Of a DNA stretch of 64,000 bases, positions 58,801 through 64,000 are shown in pieces (the stretch's first letter is position 1; the number at the start of each line of letters is the position of its first letter). Made by a program: the position numbers and the translations under genes. The stretch is taken from positions 63,817 to 127,816 of the forward strand of contig BDIU01000331.1 in the NCBI GenBank assembly GCA_002118135.1. Reading direction: 5' to 3'. This stretch comes from Trebouxia sp. TZW2008 (lineage: Eukaryota > Chlorophyta > Trebouxiophyceae > Trebouxiales > Trebouxiaceae). The notes beneath the pieces were generated by a model, which saw nothing but the letters and a program-made list of their open reading frames with translations, did no database searches and was not told where the DNA came from.

Positions 58801-61800
58801 CACAGAAGAAGGCACCGATGCGGCCGCCAGCCTGATGAGCGGCTTCCACTGCTGCCACAGCTGCGGCCCTGCCATCAAGGTTCTTCCCCCTGCATGACAA
58901 GCCAGCTGTGTTGCATTCCTTTCATGGCAGTGCATCATGACTTGTGCTGCCATTGAAGTTCTGGCCTTTTGTTATATCCAAGTCAGGCAGGCCGTGATAG
59001 ATTGTGTGGCAGCTGTCAAAGCTCAGTGTGTGAGATGTAGTCAGCAGCCTTGGTGAGCAGCTCCCACAGCTCCCACAGCTGCGGCCCTGCCATCAAGATC
59101 CTTGCCCCTGTGTCAGATGCAAAAAAGGTCAGCTGTGTTGAACTGCTTCATAATCTTTGGCTGTAACAGCTCTTTGTGCCAATAAGTTGAGCTGCCATCA
59201 AAGATTCTGGCCTTCTGTTTATTTCCGAGTCAGGCAGGCTGTGTTGGGTTGTTCTGGCAGCTGTCAAAGCTCAGCATATGAGATGTAGTCAGCAGCCTTG
59301 GTGTGCAGCCTCCACAGCCACCACAGCTGCGGCCCTGCCATCGAGTTTCTTGCCCCTGTGTCAGATGCAAACCAGGTCAGCTGTGATGAACTGCTCTAGA
59401 TCTTTTGGCTGTAACAGCTCCTTGAGCGAAATCACTTGAGCTGCCAGCACAGTTTCTGGCGTTTTGTTCATCTCTAAGTCAGGCAGGCTGTGTTGGCTCA
59501 TTTTGGCAGCTGTCAAAGCTCATTGTGTGAGGTGAGACTGCCAGCCTGGTGTGCAGCCTCCACAGCTGCAGCCCTGCCATCAAAGTTCTTGCTTGTGTCA
59601 GATGCAAATCAGGTCACCGGTGTAGACCTGCTCTAGATCTTTTGCCTGTAACCGGTCTTTCGGCAGAACGAGTTGTGCTGCCATCAAAGACTCCGGTTTT
59701 TTATTCATCTCCAAGTTAGGCAGGCTGTGTTGGGTTGTTCTGGCAGCTGTCAAAGCTCAGTGTGTGAGATGTAGTCAGTGGCCTTGGTGCTGCACATTTG
59801 CTGTTTTTGGAACAACATTGTTTTGTCTGCTTTCCAACCGTTGAGCATCAACTGTCCTTATCATAATGCTCAGAACAAGCCAGCTTGGCGAGATAGGACT
59901 TGGGCCACACACGTCTGACACATTTGCTGAAAAACGTAACCAGTTATTCTTGTTATTTACTACAGCTGCCACAGCTGTGGCACCTTTATCATGACTCTTG
60001 CTCCTGCATGACAAGCAAGTCAAGCCAACCATCAAACTTCAACGCAGAAGTGCAGGCCCTTGCAATGGCAAAGTATTAACAGGAAGCCCTGTGGTGCATG
60101 TTGCCCTGAGATAAACTTGGAATGTAAAGAGAGGCCAATACTGCCCAGAATCTTCCCAGCCAGAGCTTGTACATTGAGCCAGGGAACGAATAACACATGT
60201 GAGATCAGCTCTGCAACATTGGGTTTTGACACAACCCTCTATGGATTTTGCAGGTTCCAGTTGTCAGGGCATGGGAACAGGGCACACCTGTAGACATCAG
60301 GGCAGGGCAGAACATGGACATGAGGGGGCTTTCCCAATCCCCCAGGCCCATCAAACTTGTAGGGTGATAGGTCCAGTGTGGCGGTGGTGTGGCCATGGTA
60401 AGCACCCTCCATGACTGCTACATGCCAGGCGCCAGGTACATTCGCTCTGGCCACTCGCAATGCTAGGTCATTGGCTTCAGAGCCAGAGCATACTGCATAC
60501 ATGACCTGCAGCTCAGTCAAAAACCCCTCAGTGAGCATGACTCAGTGAGCATGACTCAGTGAGCATGACTCGGTGAGCATGACTCAGTGAGCCTCAAGTC
60601 TCAATGAATGCACCCTCCATGACTGCTGCATGCCAGGCGACTGGCACATTAGCTCTGACTACTTGTAGTGCTAGGACTCAGTGAGCATGACTCAGTGAGC
60701 CCAACTCATTGTATACACCATCCATGACTGCTGCATGCCAGGCGCCAGATACATTGGCTCTGGCCACTCGCAGTGCCAGGTCGTTGGCTTCAGAGCCAGA
60801 GTATACAGCATACGTAACCTGCAGCTCAGTCAAAATCACTCAGTGAGCATGACTCTGAGCGCATGGTTCAGTGAGCTCCAGTCATTGTAAGTGCAACCCG
60901 TCACTGCTACATGCCAGGCGCCTGGCACACTAGCTCTGGCTACTCATCATGCTAGGTCACTGGCTTCAGAGCCAAAGCATGATGCATACATGCCCTGCAG
61001 CTCATCCACCATCACTTAGTAAGCATTACTTGGTGAGCATCGCTCAGTGAACAGTTTAGTGAGCATGACTCAGTTGACATGACCAGTGAGCACCACTCAG
61101 CAAAGTCCACTGGGTTTGTCGCTTGCTGTGATGTTTGAACCGGCAGCTGGCCACACATTTCACTGCATGCAAATTTGCTTGGTGAGGCAGGTGTGCAAGC
61201 AGTCGTGCTGATTATGAGCAACGGATGCTGGTGACAATCAGTCGCTGGCCAGGGTGAATAATATGCTGTTATTGGCAATCAGGCCAGGCAGGACTCTTTG
61301 AACCCACCAAAAAGCTTGCATGAAGCCAGAAGAGTTTAGAAGCATGTTCACACACCAAAGCCATACTTGATAATTTTCAGCCTGAGCTTTTCGCGACAAC
61401 TGGCAAGAAATGTATGCGGTGTAGGTGATAAAGTCTGGACATCACCTGCAGAAGTTCTGGCATTTTGTCTGTAATGCCTTTGGCAAGCTTGACTAGCTTG
61501 TCATGCAGGTAGCGGGAGTTGGTGTTGAGAGTTTCCAGCTGCTTGGTGACAGCTGCTGTGACCTGCATCAAGCACACAAAAGCTGAGGAGACCAACGGTG
61601 CTGATGATACATCCTTAGCAAATGCTGAAAAAGAAGCAAGGTGTCAGGAGGCATTGTGTTACAGACTGCACTATCGTTCGCAGTTGCCATAAGCTGTCGA
61701 TGCTGTCCAATGACGATGTCTTTGCTTGTTCACGTCAAGACTCGTCAACAGCAGCAGCAGGCTGTGAGCAAGCAACCAGTTGTCAAGCAGATATAGCTCT

Positions 61801-62325
61801 GCTCTTTCAGCTTCACCTTGGGATGACAGTGGCCCACATGGGCAACATTGTTGCAGCAGTCTAGGTACTGCCTGCCATCAGAGTCATATAGGTATTGGCC
61901 TTTGCCACGCACTATGTACAGGGGCTCATCAAAGGACAAAGCAGAGTTGGGGCCTATCAAGATAGCTCTTTGTGCAGACACCTCTGCTGTGCTGAGCCCA
62001 CTTGCCTGCAAAACAGAGCAATCGTTCAGCTTTGTTTGGCTGCCTGCTGAGAAGTGACTTCTGTTTCGGCTTGCGCAGATCATGAGCGCCAACCTGCGCT
62101 ATTTGCGAGACTTTGACGTCATGCTTGCTGTTTCCGTTTGCTGAGCCTGGGGTCCGACCGTCGATCTCAGGGCTCATACCGTTCTCGCTGGAGTCCAGTT
62201 GAGGACCAGCACCTGCGGTGCGCGATGCAGGTATTAGATCGTTTGTGCACGCTTGTTGTATCTTGTTGCGGGACGTCACCAAGTTGATCTGTGCACTCAC
62301 TTGCGCTGCTGCTTGGGTGTGGCAT
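55848..62325 (-). CDS. Class III PLP enzyme, ETNPPL/PHYKPL (AGXT2-like) type
   Basis: A fold-type I, class III aminotransferase-family protein. Closest motifs are those of the phospholyases that split phosphoethanolamine or 5-phosphohydroxy-lysine; a true aminotransferase role cannot be excluded. The start ATG is at 62325 (MPHPSSSA, then donor GTGAGT). The next exon runs from about 62217 ([20 protein letters not shown]). Then: about 62007-61840 ([31 protein letters not shown]), about 61562-61448 ([16 protein letters not shown]), about 60510-60290 ([34 protein letters not shown]), about 58890-58696 ([25 protein letters not shown]), about 58195-57980 ([16 protein letters not shown] lysine in [20 protein letters not shown]), about 56830-56590 ([19 protein letters not shown], two copies), about 56192-55848 ([37 protein letters not shown]). 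GSEAND, DE and the lysine motif are all present, so it is probably active. It is head-to-head with FHIT. Confidence 0.88.
56590..56835 (-). repeat. Duplicated exon, both copies in frame
   Basis: Two adjacent copies encode [20 protein letters not shown] (about 56825-56740, upstream) and [20 protein letters not shown] (about 56680-56590, downstream). They share acceptor-like and donor-like flanks. They differ at several codons, mostly conservatively, and neither has a stop. They could be mutually exclusive alternative exons. Confidence 0.88.
57055..57560. repeat. Irregular tandem array, about 4 units
   Basis: Blocks with TGTTGCAGCAGT(T/C)T, CCGCTGCTATTGGCC, AGCTGCTGA(G/A) and TCAGCTGCTCTTTGC-like pieces recur near 57060, 57295, 57375 and 57430, in the intron between the FNTCGG and AVLEAIEE exons. 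They are strongly decayed. No exon match is certain. Confidence 0.6.
58905..59775 (-). repeat. Acceptor-side echo array of the [15 protein letters not shown] exon
   Basis: The real exon starts near 58890 after CATGCAG with GGGGAAGAACCTTGATGGCA. Copies (CAGGGGCAAG, then ATCTTGATGGCAGGGCCGCA or AACTCGATGGCAGGGCCGCA) lie near 59105, 59355 and 59590. Between them are matching intron blocks: GTCAGGCAGGCTGTGTTGG, CTGTCAAAGCTCAGTGTGTG. The unit is about 235-250 bp and mostly intron. Confidence 0.92.
60527..60596. repeat. 14-bp tandem repeat, five units
   Basis: CTCAGTGAGCATGA is repeated from 60527 with one CTCGGT-variant unit and a final CTCAGTGAGCCTCA. It lies in the PLP-enzyme intron directly upstream (minus) of the GSEAND exon. 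Dispersed single units recur at 60678-60700, 60838-60850 and 61010-61090. Confidence 0.95.
60600..61010 (-). repeat. Acceptor-side echoes of the [14 protein letters not shown] exon
   Basis: The exon edge (plus: CATGCCAGGCGCCAGGTACA, TCGCTCTGGCCACTCGCAAT, GGTCATTGGCTTCAGAGCCA) recurs near 60630-60670 (partial), 60735-60815 (best copy, still encoding most of the segment) and 60910-60985. All have an acceptor-like CTGCAG/GT or a variant. Spacing is about 110-190 bp. Confidence 0.92.
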
Positions 62326-62891
62326 AAGATCAGGATCTGTAGAATATTCCTTGTCTACGAAAGTTGCTGGTGCATCAGCTGAGCAGTGCTCGCAATCGAT
62401 GTGAGAAATGCCCAAGACAAATCTGCCAAAATGATGCTTTCGAGGCTGACCGTTCGCGACAGCGGTTCCGACACGATTCAGAAATTCACCAGTGATAGTC
62501 TTGAGTTAACGACTTTTGCTTGCAGATGCAGATACTTCGCCTTTATCGCAGCAAATGGTAAAGCGACTTGTATAGCTTGCGCAATGACTGCTAACGAGCG
62601 ACTGTCGCGAAATGGGACCCCTTGCTTGTTTGTAGCTTTGCCTTGACCACAGTACGTAAAACTCTGACTAACAGGCATTGTCCATTACTAACTCTTACTC
62701 ATAGCCTCTGTGACCTTGATGCTATGCATGCGCATGCCTGCAAGCCGTGTAGCATGCAAACCTGCGGAACTGCCTTCACGCATGGCAAATTAGCGCGTGC
62801 GAGTCGTTTTGTGCGTCTGTCACAAGGCCTTACTCCACATCGGCCTTTGCTGTCTGATCCAAGCAGCCTCAGGCAGACATGCACTAGAAGC
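62326..62891. promoter_or_regulatory. Divergent region, PLP enzyme / FHIT
   Basis: These 566 bp separate the two divergent start codons and should hold both promoters. Open frames on both strands run through part of it (62386-62646 plus, 62478-62678 minus) but lack a sensible start or splice context. No core promoter motif is certain. Confidence 0.45.
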
Positions 62892-64000
62892 ATGTCTGCC
62901 GGCCAGATCAAGGTATGCCATGCCTGATGTATTTGCTTTGCACATCTCCTTGGCAGCAAGAAAGTTCTCAAGTCAACCGCAGCATCGTTTGGGTTATGTA
63001 GGACCGACAGTTCGGTAAATTTCCTGTGGACAGCTCACAAACTTTCGCAGAATCTCAACTCTCCTTTGCTTTTGTAAACCTCAAGCCAGTTGTCCCAGGT
63101 CACGTGCTGGTCAGCCCAGATCGAATTACTCCACGCTTCGAGAACCTCAACTCTGACGAAGTTGCTGATCTGTGGTAGGCTGCATGCGCTAATTTCCTGA
63201 CACACCTGTCAGTGGTGGCCGCTGCCATTCCAGTGCCAAAAAAATCTACACGCATTTTGACGCAGGCTGTTGGTTCAGAAAGTTGGCAAAGTAATCAAGC
63301 CTCATTTTAAAGCAGAGTCACTGACATTTGCTGTCCAGGTAAAAAGCCAATGCTCAGGACGGTTGCTCCCTCGACAATGCATTGACTGCCAGATTGTTGA
63401 TTGCCCTCCTCTGCCTGATCCCGTGTACGCACTGCACGTTCAACCAATTCTGCTCATCAACATGGTGTCTGAATTTGCAATCCCAGGTCTGACGCTGACG
63501 TCGCAGTAGCATTACATGTTGTGACACTCTGTCAAGCTGAAGCCTGTACTAACATGCAATGTCACGCTACTGCAGGACGGGCCTGCTGCTGGGCAGTCAG
63601 TACCCCATGTGCATGTGCATGTCCTGCCTCGCAAGAAGGGAGACTTTGCTAATAATGATGAGGTCTATGACGCAATAGACGACAAGGCCAATGCATACAA
63701 CCCAGAGTAAGCATTTCTGCCTGTGGTTGCGCCATGCGTGTGCTGCCACACAATGATGTCTGCTGGGCTTTTCCAGTTCTGCCAGGCCAAACCCCATGCT
63801 TTGGTGCATTGCTACATGGCGGCTGTTGCCTTCGCCCTCTTTACGTGAAAGTAACAGCTGCCAAAATCACACTCATGTAGCTGCATATGTTTGCGGTGGT
63901 GGTCAATATGCCAGCAGTCCCCACTGCTGCAAGAAAATTGCTGCTCAACTTCAACTATTGGTTCTGACTTGACGTTGGTGGGCAGGGACACTCAAAAGCT
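62892..64000 (+). CDS. FHIT: FHIT-type HIT-family dinucleoside polyphosphate hydrolase, 3' end beyond window
   Basis: Cleaves diadenosine tri/tetraphosphate to AMP plus ADP or ATP through a histidine triad. Exons: 62892-62912 (MSAGQIK), 63011-63174 ([46 protein letters not shown]), 63266-63338 ([20 protein letters not shown]) and 63576-63706 ([20 protein letters not shown]). Phases are exact: the Trp after DEVADL is completed across the intron. The last exon carries HVHVH, the triad with catalytic central His, plus the Q-S-V preceding it; RKKGDF follows as in FHIT. The next exon probably begins at 63986 (GA + G gives Glu, then DTQK) and continues past the window edge. The introns are short and free of echoes, in contrast to the neighbouring gene. 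Confidence 0.92.

Noticed and set aside
62386..62678. Open frames on both strands in the PLP enzyme / FHIT divergent region
   Set aside because: There is no start codon in a sensible context, no family motif, and the first exons of both flanking genes are already placed outside it.

Overview
The window is intron-rich nuclear DNA of a eukaryote, most likely a chlorophyte green alga (perhaps trebouxiophyte; this is inference). The reasons: every recognisable gene is split into many short exons with GT-AG introns and a strongly preferred TGCAG-type acceptor; one gene has the RING-RING-ZZ order of the plant N-degron ligase PRT1; the NAA60-type acetyltransferase reads closest to plant versions; and disordered regions are rich in Ala, Gln and Ser. 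Nothing looks bacterial, organellar or viral.

Layout, left to right: (1) 707-18612, minus, RPA2, second-largest subunit of RNA polymerase I, complete and spread over about 18 kb. (2) 19512-22019, plus, an unrecognised gene divergent from RPA2. (3) 22735-25089, minus, a protein ending in a villin headpiece. (4) 25468-26468, plus, NAA60-like N-terminal acetyltransferase, ends unresolved. (5) 27709-34131, plus, PRT1-like E3 ligase with a long disordered tail. (6) 36146-48846, minus, RecQ/BLM-class helicase with helicase, zinc/RQC and HRDC regions. (7) 48882-about 53419, plus, an unrecognised multi-exon gene whose start codon lies only 35 bp from the RecQ start. (8) 54145-54931, minus, a nearly intronless, frameshifted ORF that may be a PD-(D/E)XK nuclease-like protein. 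(9) 55848-62325, minus, a class III PLP enzyme of the ETNPPL/PHYKPL type. (10) 62892 to beyond the right edge, plus, FHIT-type HIT hydrolase. The genes are housekeeping functions (rRNA transcription, DNA repair, protein N-terminal modification and N-degron turnover, PLP and dinucleotide metabolism); they do not form one pathway. Several are head-to-head pairs: 1/2, 3/4, 6/7 and 9/10.

The most unusual property is in the introns. Next to exon after exon lie 1 to 6 decayed tandem copies of the exon edge together with its splice site (units of about 85-240 bp). I call these exon echoes. They occur in RPA2, RecQ, the PLP enzyme, the PRT1 tail and the unknown 49-53 kb gene. Ages range from a perfect 63-bp doubling (7809-7933) to badly decayed copies, so the process looks continuous. 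About half of the exon starts I could place begin with GT directly after CAG, so the acceptor is also a potential donor. A second layer is a family of 170-190 bp MITEs with pogo/mariner-like termini and TA target sites; one copy supplies the splice donor of an RPA2 intron.

Exon borders given to the base were placed by reading frame and GT-AG rules. Those marked 'about' are approximate. No similarity search was run; family names rest on motifs recognised by eye.
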